Source of the DNA: Rhizobiales bacterium 2SD
GTDB taxonomy: Bacteria; Pseudomonadota; Alphaproteobacteria; Rhizobiales; Beijerinckiaceae
DNA length: 64,000 nucleotides
NCBI GenBank assembly: GCA_005502805.1
Contig: SCMY01000003.1
Location: 62,001-126,000, forward strand
Direction: 5' to 3'
Made by a program: the position numbers and the translations under genes. The notes under the pieces are model-generated. The model had not been told where the DNA came from. It made no database searches and worked only from the letters and a program-made list of their open reading frames with translations. How positions within the stretch are numbered: position 1 is the stretch's first letter; every line of letters begins with the position of its first letter. Below are positions 28,028 to 36,529 of the stretch, one piece after another.

Positions 28028-28146
28028 GCCGGCAGATGCCCTCGCTCCCTTCGCCTAGTTGCGCATGGCTGTGATTAGACGGCAAGATATCTCATCGATG
28101 CCGGCGTCGATCGGTATCCATGGAACAGGGCAGGAGGCGGATCGTG

Positions 28147-29130
28147 ATGTCGAGCGGGATGTGGAAGGGGCGTGTCTTGCTTGTCGCGGCGCTGTCCGTC
28201 CTGGCAGGCGCAGCGAGCGCCGCGGACAATAAGGTCGTCGTCTACACCGCGCACAAATCTTCGATCGTGCAGAAGATGATCCCGCTCTTCGAAGCCGCGA
28301 CCGGGATCAAGGCGGAGGTCGTGCAGCTCGGCTCCAATGACGTCGTCCGCCGGGCCCGCGCCGAGGCGGCGGCGCCGAAGGCCGACGTGATCTGGAGTGC
28401 GACCGGCTCGGTCCTGGGCGAGAACGCCGACCTGTTCGTGCCCTATGCTCCCAAGGACCAGAGCGCGATCGACGAACGCTTCGTCAGCAGTCCAGCCTGG
28501 ACGCCCTATACGACTGTGATCTACGTGCTGATGGTCAATACCCGGCAGGTCAAGGATGCCGATATCCCGAAGAACTGGGCCGAGCTCTCCGATCCGAAAT
28601 GGAAGGGCAAGGTCGCCTCGGCGCGGGTCGACAATTCCGGCTCGGCCTTCCAGCAGATGACGACCGTGCTGACCGCCGGCGGCGACAAGGGCTGGGAGCT
28701 TTACGGCAAGCTCGCCAAGAATTTCATCTTCTCCGACAGCTCAGGGGCTGTCCCGCGCTATGTCGCCGATGGTGAGGCTGCGCTTGGCCTGACGCTCGAG
28801 GACAATGCGCTGGAGTACGTCGCCGGCGGCGCCCCGGTGAAGATCGCCTATGTCGAGGATGGCACGACGACCTCGCCCGACGGCGTGGCGATGGTGAAGG
28901 GCGCGCCCAACCCGGAGCCGGCGAAGCGCTTCATCGACTGGGCGCTGTCGAAGGCGACGCAGGAAGCACTGGTGAAGGAAGCGGGCCGCCGCTCGGTCCG
29001 CAAGGACGTCGCCGCACCGGGTAATGTCAAACCGCTTTCCGAGCTGACGTTGGTCAAGCTCAAATCGGTCGAAGAGCTCGGTGGCACCAAGGCGATGATC
29101 GAGAAGTGGCGGCAGGTGACTGGCCAATGA
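28147..29130 (+). CDS. Periplasmic binding protein, FbpA/AfuA-like
   Basis: 327 residues from ATG 28147, with AGGAGG ten bases upstream (a GTG at 28144 is nearly as good). Signal peptide: basic MWKGR, hydrophobic VLLVAALSVLAGAA and cleavage SAAD. The mature protein begins NKVVVYTAHKSSIVQKMIPL and has PKNWAELSDPKWKGKVA, typical of ferric-iron/phosphonate binding proteins. It does not show an obvious pair of adjacent tyrosines used for iron, so another ligand such as a phosphorylated compound is possible. Partner of the divergent permease and ATPase. Confidence 0.88.
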   Translation: MSSGMWKGRVLLVAALSVLAGAASAADNKVVVYTAHKSSIVQKMIPLFEAATGIKAEVVQLGSNDVVRRARAEAAAPKADVIWSATGSVLGENADLFVPYAPKDQSAIDERFVSSPAWTPYTTVIYVLMVNTRQVKDADIPKNWAELSDPKWKGKVASARVDNSGSAFQQMTTVLTAGGDKGWELYGKLAKNFIFSDSSGAVPRYVADGEAALGLTLEDNALEYVAGGAPVKIAYVEDGTTTSPDGVAMVKGAPNPEPAKRFIDWALSKATQEALVKEAGRRSVRKDVAAPGNVKPLSELTLVKLKSVEELGGTKAMIEKWRQVTGQ

Positions 29131-29175
29131 CGGCAGCGTAGGCCGGCGCAAACCAGCTCAGATCGACGTCCGCTC

Positions 29176-30186
29176 ATGCACATCGAATGCTTCAGCCTCG
29201 GCAAGCGCTTCGCCAGCCCCGAGGAGAACGAGGATAGCGTCGTCGTCCTGCCGGGCCGCGGCTATGCCGTGATCGATGGTGTGACCGACAGGAGCGGGCG
29301 CCGCTTCGGCGCCATGCGGGCGGGGCGCTTCGCCTCCGGCCTGGTGGCGGCGGAGGTCACCCGTTTTCTTCTGGCCGAGGACCTGAGCGTTCCTGGCGGG
29401 CAGGATCGCGTGCGCAGGCTCGTTCAGGCCTTGGGGGAGGCGCTGCAGGCAGGCTACGCCGCCCATGGCCTGTCCGAACGGGCGGCGACCGATGCCGGCG
29501 CCCGGATCGGTTGCACGCTGGCGCTGGGCTATCATGACGGGCCGGTGCTGCAGCTGGTGGCGATCGGCGATTCCGGCATCCGGTTGAGCGGGCAGACGCT
29601 TGGCAGGATCCGCCATGTCGAGGCCAAGCCGCTCGACCGGGTGACAGCGTTGATCCGGCGTGAATGCTGGGCTCATCTCGGCAAGCTGCGGGCCGATCCG
29701 CTGGCCCAGCGCAAGATCTCGGACGACGCCGTCTGGAACGGATTGCGCGAGCCGCCGGCAGGGTTGAGCGCAGAAGGCTGCGCCACGGTCAGGGCCCATG
29801 TCCTGCGCCTCTGCGACGAGGAGATGCCGACGATCTCGCGGGCCGAGATCGAGCGGCTGATCGACAGCGGCATCAGCGGCCAGCGCGCCTTCGCCAATCA
29901 TCCGACCAGCGACCTCGGCTATGGCGTCCTCGACGGGTTCGCCATCGCCGAGCGGCATGTGTTCGCGGCGGACTATGCCGCGGCCGAGGTCGCAACGCTC
30001 GAGTTGTTCAGCGACGGCTATTTCGCCGAGCCCGAAGCTTTCGGCATGGCGGCATGGGAGGCGAGTTTCGCCGAGGTCGAACGGCTCGACCCGGACAAGA
30101 TCGGCCCCTACGCCAGTGTGAAGGGCTCAGGGCCTGACGGTTGGACCGACGACCGCACCTACCTTGGAGTAGCGTTCGACCGCTGA
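29176..30186 (+). CDS. PP2C-like (PPM) phosphatase paired with the ABC importer
   Basis: 336 residues, 45 bp after the binding-protein gene and so probably co-transcribed. PPM metal motifs: Asp in NEDSVVV (20), VIDGVTD (about 33-37), AIGDSGIR (about 134), SDGYF (about 282) and the terminal DDRTYLGV (about 326). It may dephosphorylate a protein, or a phosphorylated substrate brought in by the importer. Pairing of this phosphatase with a FbpABC-like system is uncommon in my knowledge. No regulatory domains or membrane segments are seen. Confidence 0.8.
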   Translation: MHIECFSLGKRFASPEENEDSVVVLPGRGYAVIDGVTDRSGRRFGAMRAGRFASGLVAAEVTRFLLAEDLSVPGGQDRVRRLVQALGEALQAGYAAHGLSERAATDAGARIGCTLALGYHDGPVLQLVAIGDSGIRLSGQTLGRIRHVEAKPLDRVTALIRRECWAHLGKLRADPLAQRKISDDAVWNGLREPPAGLSAEGCATVRAHVLRLCDEEMPTISRAEIERLIDSGISGQRAFANHPTSDLGYGVLDGFAIAERHVFAADYAAAEVATLELFSDGYFAEPEAFGMAAWEASFAEVERLDPDKIGPYASVKGSGPDGWTDDRTYLGVAFDR

Positions 30187-30292
30187 GACATCCGGCGGTC
30201 GGGCTCTGTCTACGAAGAGATGGATTTGAGAGCTTTTTCGAGCGGAATGGACGCCGGTTCACGCGAAGAAAAGGCGGCAGGACAAGGGCTTG

Positions 30293-30329
30293 GAGGATTT
30301 CCGCACTTCGGAGAAACGCGGAAATCCTC
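30293..30329. terminator. Hairpin between convergent phosphatase and Rrf2 genes
   Basis: Arms GAGGATTTCCGC (30293-30304) and GCGGAAATCCTC (30318-30329) with a 13-base loop, placed between two convergent genes and touching the Rrf2 stop codon. No long T-run flanks it, so it may act as a bidirectional, partly Rho-dependent terminator. Confidence 0.55.
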
Positions 30330-30778
30330 TAGATCACGAAATCGATCTCGGCCCTGTGCGCGGCTGCGCGGCTGGCCAAGTCGGCGATCGTCGTGTTGTC
30401 GACCACCATCGCCATGGCATCCCGCACGTCCCGCATCACCCAGCGGACGACGCAAGCTTCGATGTCTCCGCAATCCTGACATGGCTTGAAAGCCGATTGG
30501 CTGGCGCAATCGATCGGTGCGATCGGGCCTTCAAGGGCACGGATGATGGCTCCGACCTTGATGGTTCTGGCGGGTTTTGCCAGCGCATAACCACCGCCCG
30601 GCCCCTTCTTGCTGCGCAGCATGCCGGCGTTGCGCAAGTCGAGCAGGATGGCGTCGAGGAACTTCTTCGAGATGCTGTTGCGCTGGGCGATCTCGGCGAT
30701 CTGGGCGGTCTCGCCGGCCTCGAGCCCGGCGAGGTGAACCATCGCCTTGATGCCGTATTTGCCCTTGTTGGTCAGCAC
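30329..30778 (-). CDS. Rrf2-family regulator with four-cysteine cluster
   Basis: 149 residues. Winged-helix N-terminus MLTNKGKYGIKAMVHLAGLE, recognition region KKFLDAILLDLRNAGMLRSK and wing GPGGGYALAKP are typical Rrf2. Cys91, 100, 103 and 109 (C-x8-C-x2-C-x5-C) could bind an Fe-S cluster or sense thiols, as in IscR/RirA/CymR relatives. Last gene of the seven-gene organosulfur operon, 104 bp after the cupin gene; it may autoregulate that operon in response to sulfur or iron state (inference). Confidence 0.88.
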   Translation of the reverse strand: MLTNKGKYGIKAMVHLAGLEAGETAQIAEIAQRNSISKKFLDAILLDLRNAGMLRSKKGPGGGYALAKPARTIKVGAIIRALEGPIAPIDCASQSAFKPCQDCGDIEACVVRWVMRDVRDAMAMVVDNTTIADLASRAAAHRAEIDFVI

Positions 30779-30882
30779 TGCCCATACCCCGCGTAGAAGT
30801 ACAGTATATCGATCTGTTTTGCGGGAGCTGCAAGGCGAAGGCGGTTGTACGAACTGCCCGGCGAAGGAGTCTTGATTGCCGC

Positions 30883-31350
30883 TCAGCCATCGAGGAAGGC
30901 GGCGATCTCCGGAGAGGCTCGCAACGCCACCAGCTCCTCCGGCGTCGGCAGGACCGGGCGATCGCGCGCCGCGTCGACCAGACAGAGGAAACCGAGCGGC
31001 TCGTCGGGCGCGGCGCGGAACTGATGCCAGGTGTCGCCGGGGATGGTGACGAGATCGAGCGGCCCGATCTCGCTCACCTGCGAGCCAACAAGGCAGCGTC
31101 CATGGCCGCGCACGATCATGACGCCGTGGACGTGGCCATGGCGTTCCAGCGTTGTGTGGCCGCCGGGGCCGACCTCGAAATAGCGCAGCTCGCCGGCGAG
31201 GTCGGATCGCGAGAACAGGACCTGGCGCGAGACGTCGCGGAACGGCGCATCGCCGTCCTGCTTGTAGGCGCGGCGCTCGACGCCCTGCCAGGCGAAACCG
31301 TCCTCATGACGGCGCAGATTGGGGGCTTCGTCCTTGCCGGTATCAGACAT
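30883..31350 (-). CDS. Cupin, possible methylthioxylulose-phosphate methylsulfurylase
   Basis: 155 residues forming one cupin barrel. Motif 1 GGHTTLERHGHVHGVMIVRG supplies His ligands and Glu; motif 2 is GPLDLVTIPGDTWHQF. It overlaps the RuBisCO-like gene by eight bases. In Rhodospirillum rubrum a cupin beside the RuBisCO-like protein releases methanethiol from 1-methylthioxylulose-5-phosphate, giving deoxyxylulose-5-phosphate. The same pairing here makes that the best guess; only the cupin fold is directly supported. Confidence 0.82.
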   Translation of the reverse strand: MSDTGKDEAPNLRRHEDGFAWQGVERRAYKQDGDAPFRDVSRQVLFSRSDLAGELRYFEVGPGGHTTLERHGHVHGVMIVRGHGRCLVGSQVSEIGPLDLVTIPGDTWHQFRAAPDEPLGFLCLVDAARDRPVLPTPEELVALRASPEIAAFLDG

Positions 31351-32467
31351 GGGATTCGGCGCGGGCTTCCGCTTGCGAGTGCTGGTGAACCTGAGCGACG
31401 AACTCGGCCGTGGCTTCGCTCAGCCTGTCGCCTTCGGCGAGCAGGTTGCCGCCGATCAGCAGCATGACGTCACGGCCGTAGAAGTCGAGCATCTCCGGCA
31501 CGCGCGCGACGCTCATGCCGCCGGCCGGAACCGGGGCGATCGTTGCGAGCCCGGGTTCGGGGGCGAGCGCGGCCTCGGCGATCCGTCGGCAGGTCTCGCC
31601 GGAATAACCGAAGCGGCCGCCATGATTGGGGAAGATCACCGCATCGGCGCCGGCGAGCCGCCAGAGCTTGGTCAGGCAGGCCGGATCGATCCGCGCCGCG
31701 CCCGCCAGGCTCGGATGGGCGAGGAAGGCGATATCGGGATGATCCCGCCGGAGCTGCTGGACATTGGCCAGGCCGAGGACGGCTGGCGCGACCATCGCGG
31801 TGTCGAGCCCTTCTTCGCCGATGATGCGCAACTGCTCGCGGACTACATCGAGGCTGCCGGACAGGCTCGGCACATAGCGCGTCGGGTGGCCGGTCCGCAC
31901 GGTGGCGCGGCGCACAGCGGCGGCACAGGCCGCGACGCGCTGCGGGAAGGGGCTGTAGGCTTGCCTCGCCAGCCCGTGATCGTCCTTGACGTAGTCGATG
32001 CCGCCGAGCGCAAAGGCTTCGGCCAGGCGCGCGAGCTCTGCCGGCGGCAATCCTTGCGGCTTCAGGGCCGAGCAGGTCAGAGCTCGGGCGCTGGCGCCGA
32101 CGCGCCCGCGCAGGCCGTCGAGCCCGATCTGCGGGCCATCGCCGAATGCGGCACGCAGCTCGGGCGGCAAGGCGAAGTCGGCGAGCGTCAAGTCGTCGTG
32201 CAGCGAGGAATTGCCGAACAGCATGTTGAGGAGCTGTCCGGCATCGTCGCCTACCGTGGCTGCGGAGAGCAGGATGCGGATCGCGTGCAGGCCGCCGCCC
32301 TTGGGCGCGACCGCGGCGACACGGCCAAGGATTTCACCGAGCACATAGGGATCGTCGACCGCCTCTGGCGGCATCTCGATGCTCTGCTCGACAGCGATCG
32401 CCCTGGCCCGCGCCTGGGCATCCTCGGGCGAGCCGCGCAGGTGATAGGTGACTTCGATCCAGCTCAT
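31343..32467 (-). CDS. RuBisCO-like protein (form IV)
   Basis: 374 residues aligned by eye with the RuBisCO large chain. Present: SALKPQGLP (Lys136, the K175 position), GGIDYVKDDHGLA (Lys161 at the carbamate position), FPNHGGRFGYS and PAGGM. The third metal ligand Glu204 is His164 and the loop-6 lysine is missing, so it cannot fix CO2. Form IV proteins act as enolases or isomerases; with a cupin partner the known role is 5-methylthioribulose-1-phosphate isomerase in the methylthioadenosine-isoprenoid shunt. Apionate-pathway RLPs are an alternative. Follows the nitroreductase by 75 bp in one operon. Confidence 0.92.
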   Translation of the reverse strand: MSWIEVTYHLRGSPEDAQARARAIAVEQSIEMPPEAVDDPYVLGEILGRVAAVAPKGGGLHAIRILLSAATVGDDAGQLLNMLFGNSSLHDDLTLADFALPPELRAAFGDGPQIGLDGLRGRVGASARALTCSALKPQGLPPAELARLAEAFALGGIDYVKDDHGLARQAYSPFPQRVAACAAAVRRATVRTGHPTRYVPSLSGSLDVVREQLRIIGEEGLDTAMVAPAVLGLANVQQLRRDHPDIAFLAHPSLAGAARIDPACLTKLWRLAGADAVIFPNHGGRFGYSGETCRRIAEAALAPEPGLATIAPVPAGGMSVARVPEMLDFYGRDVMLLIGGNLLAEGDRLSEATAEFVAQVHQHSQAEARAESHV

Positions 32468-32542
32468 CGTCGATCCCGCCGGGGCGGGGCTCCGCCATTG
32501 CGTTTCACACCAGCATTATAGCGCCGCCGCCGCGGAGGCACC

Positions 32543-33469
32543 TCAGCGCAGCGCGAAGCCGAGTGCAGCCAGCGCATCGCGTATGCGGTCACGCCCGCTC
32601 AGCGATTGCGGCCCAGCGACGCGTGCGAGCGCCTGGCGCGACCACGGCACTTGCGGGATCCGCTGCTCGCTCTGGAAGTCCTGGATTGCGGCGTCATAGG
32701 CCGCGACCGGCTCGGGCGCGTAGCCCGTGCCGTATTGCTCGCGGTGGAGGATGAGGGCGGGCGAGAGGCGCGGCTTGATGCCGGTGACGACCTCGGGAGC
32801 GGGATAACCGAGGCAGAGGCCGAAGACGGGAAACACTTTCGGCGGCAGGCCGAGCTCCTTCGCCACTCGTTCGGGGTCGTTGCGCAGAGCGCCGATATAG
32901 ACCGTGCCGAGGCCGAGGCTCTCGGCGGCCAGCACGGCATTCTGCGCGGCCAGCGCCGCATCGATGATCGCGACGAACAGGGTCTCGAGATAGTCGAGCG
33001 CATCGATCGCGTGAGCACGGGCGGCTCCAAGCTCGCTCAGCCGGTTGAGATCGGCGAGGAAGACCAGCAGGGTCGGGGCCTGCAGAATGTGCTTCTGGTT
33101 GCCGGCGATCTCGGCGAGCCGCGCCTTGCGGGCGGGATCGGAAACGGCGACCACGCTCCAGGTCTGCAGGTTGGACGAGCTGGCGGCGGATTGCCCGGCC
33201 GCGACCAATGTCTCGATCGTGCCCTCGGGGAGCGGATCGGGCTTGTATGAGCGCACCGAGCGATGCGCGAGAATCTGCCCGATGACCGCGTTCCAGTGTT
33301 CCGGTTCCGGTCGGCTCTCGGAGCGATAGCGCGCCTGCAGCAGCGCATGCGCCCCATCGCTTGCCGAAACTTCCGAGAGCGCGGTGTGACGGGCGTCGGT
33401 GACGTCGAGGGCAGCGGTCATCGTCGGATGTCCGTTCTGGAAGGCGCGGGTCAGCGAGGATAACGGCAT
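32543..33469 (-). CDS. Nitroreductase-family flavoprotein
   Basis: 308 residues if begun at ATG 33469, which overlaps the permease stop by one base (TGATG); an ATG at 33421 would give 292. FMN-binding pattern: AHRSVRSYKPDPLPEGTIE, SAASSSNLQTWSVVAV, GLGTVYIGALRNDPE and GLCLGYP. NfsA-like oxidoreductases use NADPH and FMN on nitro, quinone or related substrates. Its fixed place between the importer and the RuBisCO-like gene suggests it acts on the imported organosulfur compound, but the reaction is unknown. Confidence 0.85.
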   Translation of the reverse strand: MPLSSLTRAFQNGHPTMTAALDVTDARHTALSEVSASDGAHALLQARYRSESRPEPEHWNAVIGQILAHRSVRSYKPDPLPEGTIETLVAAGQSAASSSNLQTWSVVAVSDPARKARLAEIAGNQKHILQAPTLLVFLADLNRLSELGAARAHAIDALDYLETLFVAIIDAALAAQNAVLAAESLGLGTVYIGALRNDPERVAKELGLPPKVFPVFGLCLGYPAPEVVTGIKPRLSPALILHREQYGTGYAPEPVAAYDAAIQDFQSEQRIPQVPWSRQALARVAGPQSLSGRDRIRDALAALGFALR

Positions 33470-34338
33470 CAGCGGGCCATGCCCCAGCGCCGGATCGTCG
33501 CCTTCTCGATCGCCGCGAAGACGAGGTTCTCGACCACAAGGCCGATCAGGATGACCAGCAGCAGGCCGGCGAAGACCTTGTCGGTGTAGAGCTCGTTGCG
33601 GTTCTGGAAGATGTACCAGCCGAGGCCGCCGCGGCCCGAGGAGGCGCCGAAGACGAGCTCGGCGGCGATCAATGTGCGCCAGGCGAAGGCCCAGCCGATC
33701 TTGAGGCCGGACAGGATCGCTGGCAGCGCCGCAGGCACCAGAATGCCGAAGACATAGCGCAGGCCGTTGAGGCCGTAATTGCGGCCGGCCATGCGCAGGG
33801 TGTCCGGCACGCCCTGGAAACCGGCGAAGGTGTTGAGCGCCACCGGCCAGAGCACCGAATGGATCAGCACGAAGATCAGGCTGCCCGAACCGAGGCCGAA
33901 CCAGAGCAGCGCCAGCGGCAAGAGGGCGATCGCCGGAAGCGGGTTGAACATCGCGGTCAAAGTCGAGAGCAGGTCGCGACCGATCTGCGTCGAGATCGCC
34001 AGTGTCGTCAGCAGGAAGGCAAGCGCCAGCCCAGCTGCGTAGCCTTGCGCCAGCACGACCAGCGAAAGCCGCGCGCGCTCAATCAGTTCGCCGCTCGCCA
34101 GCCCTTCGAACAAGGCCTGCACCGTGGCGAAGAACGTCGGCAGCAGGAGCTCGTTGTCCTGCCAGCGCGCCAGCATCTCCCAGAGCAGAGCGAGCACGAT
34201 GAGGATCAGGCCCTTGCGCAGCCAGCCCTGGCCAGCGACGCGCTCGATCAGCGGGCGCGGGCGCTCGACGACAGTTGCGAAGAAGGGCGGCAGCGGCTGG
34301 TCGTATTCCGGCCGGATCGGCGGCTGTGTGAGGCTCAT
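33469..34338 (-). CDS. SsuC/TauC-like ABC permease
   Basis: 289 residues with about six membrane helices (LILIVLALLWEMLARW, LALAFLLTTLAISTQIG, LLPLALLWFGLGSGSLIFVL and others) and the EAA-type loop GRNYGLNGLRYVFGILVPAA. This family carries sulfonates, taurine, nitrate or thiamine precursors. Overlaps the ATPase by four bases and the nitroreductase by one, so the importer and enzymes are one unit. Confidence 0.88.
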   Translation of the reverse strand: MSLTQPPIRPEYDQPLPPFFATVVERPRPLIERVAGQGWLRKGLILIVLALLWEMLARWQDNELLLPTFFATVQALFEGLASGELIERARLSLVVLAQGYAAGLALAFLLTTLAISTQIGRDLLSTLTAMFNPLPAIALLPLALLWFGLGSGSLIFVLIHSVLWPVALNTFAGFQGVPDTLRMAGRNYGLNGLRYVFGILVPAALPAILSGLKIGWAFAWRTLIAAELVFGASSGRGGLGWYIFQNRNELYTDKVFAGLLLVILIGLVVENLVFAAIEKATIRRWGMAR

Positions 34339-35225
34339 GGCTTCGCCTCCGCCGCGGCGGCGTGCTCATGTTCGAACAGCCGCTCGTGCAGGCGGCGAAC
34401 GGCCGCTTGGAATGGCGCTCCGCCTGTGCTCGCGAGATCGAATTCGTGGCTGTTGAACTCGGCCCGCAGCCGGCCGGGATGGGGTGAGAGCACCGCGACG
34501 CGGTTGCCGACGATCAGCGCCTCCTCGATCGAATGGGTGACGAAGAGCAGGGTGAAGCGGACCTCGTCCCAGAGCGCCAGCAACTCCTCCTGCATCCGGC
34601 GCCGGGTCAGCGCGTCGAGCGCGGCGAAGGGCTCGTCCATCAACAGGATGCTCGGCTGCATCGCCAGGGCGCGGGCGATGGCGACGCGCTGCTTCATGCC
34701 GCCGGAGAGCTGGTGCGGATAGCTGTCGGCGAATCTGGCGAGCCCGACCTTCTCGACATAGTGGCGCGCCCGCTCCAGCGCCTCGCGGCGCGCCAGCGTG
34801 CGCGAGGCCGTAAGCGGGAAGGCAACGTTCTGGAGGACGGTCTTCCAGGGCGGGAGCTGGTCGAATTCCTGGAAGACGACGATGCGGTCGGGCCCTGGCC
34901 CGCTGATCGGCCGGCCACCGAGCCGGATCTCGCCCTCGACCGGAGCGATGAAGCCGGCGACGGCCTTGAGCAGGGTCGACTTGCCGCAGCCGGACGGACC
35001 GAGCAGCACGAAGCGGTCGGCTTGGTGCACATCGAAGCCGACACGGTGCGTGGCGCGCACAATGGTCTCGGCCGTGCGGTATTCGAGGCTGACCCCGTCG
35101 ACCTGCAGGAGCGGCGCGGCGCTCTTGTTCGGCGCCGTTGCTGCCGATGTGCCCTGCGCCGCGCGCGCTTGCCGGATCTCGGCCACCGAGCTGTCGCGCA
35201 GGAGTTCGTCGGCGACGAGCGTCAT
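34335..35225 (-). CDS. SsuB/TauB-like ABC ATPase
   Basis: 296 residues. Walker A LLGPSGCGKSTLLKAVAGF, Q-loop VFQEFDQLPPWKTV, signature LSGGMKQRVAIARA, Walker B ILLMDEPFAALDA and switch FVTHSIEEAL. The Q-loop reading QEFDQLPPW is typical of the nitrate/sulfonate/taurine group. Seven bases separate its start from the binding-protein stop. Confidence 0.9.
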   Translation of the reverse strand: MTLVADELLRDSSVAEIRQARAAQGTSAATAPNKSAAPLLQVDGVSLEYRTAETIVRATHRVGFDVHQADRFVLLGPSGCGKSTLLKAVAGFIAPVEGEIRLGGRPISGPGPDRIVVFQEFDQLPPWKTVLQNVAFPLTASRTLARREALERARHYVEKVGLARFADSYPHQLSGGMKQRVAIARALAMQPSILLMDEPFAALDALTRRRMQEELLALWDEVRFTLLFVTHSIEEALIVGNRVAVLSPHPGRLRAEFNSHEFDLASTGGAPFQAAVRRLHERLFEHEHAAAAEAKP

Positions 35226-35232
35226 GCCGGCC

Positions 35233-36261
35233 TCAGCTGCCCGCGGCGATGCGCGGATCGGTGAAGAAATAGTCGCTCAGCGCCTTCGGCTCGTTCTTGA
35301 TCGCGCCGACGCGATGCAGGAACTGGCCGAGGCCGAGCGTGTTCTGCGGCTCAACCTTGAAGGTCACCTCCGGGTTCTTGATGACCTGCAGCAGCAGCTT
35401 GCGGTCGCCCTTGCCGCCATTGGCCTTGAGATAGATGTCGGCGGCCTGCTCGGGGTTGGCGGCGATGAACTTCGCGGCTTCGTCGAGCGCGTCGAGGAAG
35501 GCGCGATAGGTCTTCGGGGCGTCCTTGTAGAACTTCTCGGTACCGTAAAGCACGGTCGAAGACGCCGGCCCACCCTGGACGTCGTAGGATTTGAGCACGA
35601 TGCGGGCGTTCGGGTTCTCGGCCAGCTCCTGCTCCTGGAAGGGCGGATTGCCGAAATGGCCGGTGATCTCGGTGCCGCCCTTGATGATAGCGGCGGCGGC
35701 TTCGGGGTGGGGCAGGGCGACGCTGATCTTGTCGAGCCTGGCGAACTCCTTGTCGCCCCAGAGCTTGGCCGAAGCCCATTGCAGGATGCGCGACTGCACG
35801 GAGACGCCGACGGCGGGCAGGGCGATCCTGTCCTTGTCGGTGAAGTCGGCGATCGTCTTCACGTTCGGATTATTGGTGACGAGGTAGTAGGGGAAGTTGC
35901 CGAGCGAGGCGACGCCCCTGACGCTCTGCTTGCCTTTGGTGCGGTCCCACAGGGTGAAAAGCGGGCCGACGCCGGCGCTGGCGATCTCGATCGAGCCGGA
36001 GAGCAGCGCGTCGTTCACCGCCGCTCCGCCCGATAGCTGGGTGAACTCGACCTTGATGTCGATGCCGGCCGCCTTGCCGTGCTTCTCGATCAGCTTCTGC
36101 TCGGCGGCGACATCGAGCAGGAGGTAGACGACGCCGAACTGCTTGGCGATGCGCAGCTGGCCCTCCGCCGCGAAGGCCGCTCCAGAGAGGCTGAACGACA
36201 GCGCTGTACCGACCGTCAGGACTGCTGCCCCCCGGCGTGACAGCTTCTTCCAAATCGCCAT
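35233..36261 (-). CDS. SsuA/NrtA-like periplasmic binding protein
   Basis: 342 residues from ATG 36261 (AGGAG nine bases upstream); a longer start at 36279 adds six residues. Signal peptide MAIWKKLSRRGAAVLTVG to SGAAFAAE. The mature chain begins GQLRIAKQFGVVYLLLDVA and has GSIEIASAGVGPLFTLWDR, the aliphatic-sulfonate/taurine-type pattern. First gene of the seven-gene operon, so it defines what is imported for the downstream nitroreductase, RLP and cupin. The ligand is unknown. Confidence 0.88.
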   Translation of the reverse strand: MAIWKKLSRRGAAVLTVGTALSFSLSGAAFAAEGQLRIAKQFGVVYLLLDVAAEQKLIEKHGKAAGIDIKVEFTQLSGGAAVNDALLSGSIEIASAGVGPLFTLWDRTKGKQSVRGVASLGNFPYYLVTNNPNVKTIADFTDKDRIALPAVGVSVQSRILQWASAKLWGDKEFARLDKISVALPHPEAAAAIIKGGTEITGHFGNPPFQEQELAENPNARIVLKSYDVQGGPASSTVLYGTEKFYKDAPKTYRAFLDALDEAAKFIAANPEQAADIYLKANGGKGDRKLLLQVIKNPEVTFKVEPQNTLGLGQFLHRVGAIKNEPKALSDYFFTDPRIAAGS

Positions 36262-36375
36262 ATCGAGCTCCTGAAACATGTCGAACTCCGGAAAAAAACA
36301 GCGGCGGCCTGTATCTCGGGCCGCGCTGGGCCATGCCGAAACTTGCGGTCCAACGAGGCAAGCGTCAATGAGAAT

Positions 36376-36391
36376 GTTCTTTTTAAAGAAC
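36376..36391. promoter_or_regulatory. Operator-like palindrome, copy 1
   Basis: GTTCTTTTTAAAGAAC: 7-bp arms around TT, 115 bp before the SsuA-like start. It matches a second copy at 36514 in 14 of 16 positions. A dimeric regulator of the organosulfur operon is the likely reader; this is inferred. Confidence 0.6.
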
Positions 36392-36513
36392 AGGAGAATG
36401 GAGTGCTTTATTGCTGCTGGCCTCGTCGATGAGGAGTATTTCTTTTCTGGTAAGCGGCGAGCGTGTTGGCTCCGGTTTTAAGAGGTCGATTTTGTCGATG
36501 ATATAAGGGTATG

Positions 36514-36529
36514 GTTCGTTTAAAAGAAC
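36514..36529. promoter_or_regulatory. Operator-like palindrome, copy 2
   Basis: GTTCGTTTAAAAGAAC, the second copy of the GTTC-N8-GAAC element, 138 bp from copy 1. Two sites at about 13 helical turns could support looping. This is not the direct-repeat GTTC-N7-GTTC alphaproteobacterial LexA box, since its half-sites are inverted. Confidence 0.55.

Noticed and set aside
36376..36529. LexA (SOS) boxes
   Set aside because: Alphaproteobacterial LexA sites are direct GTTC-N7-GTTC repeats; these are inverted with N8 spacing.
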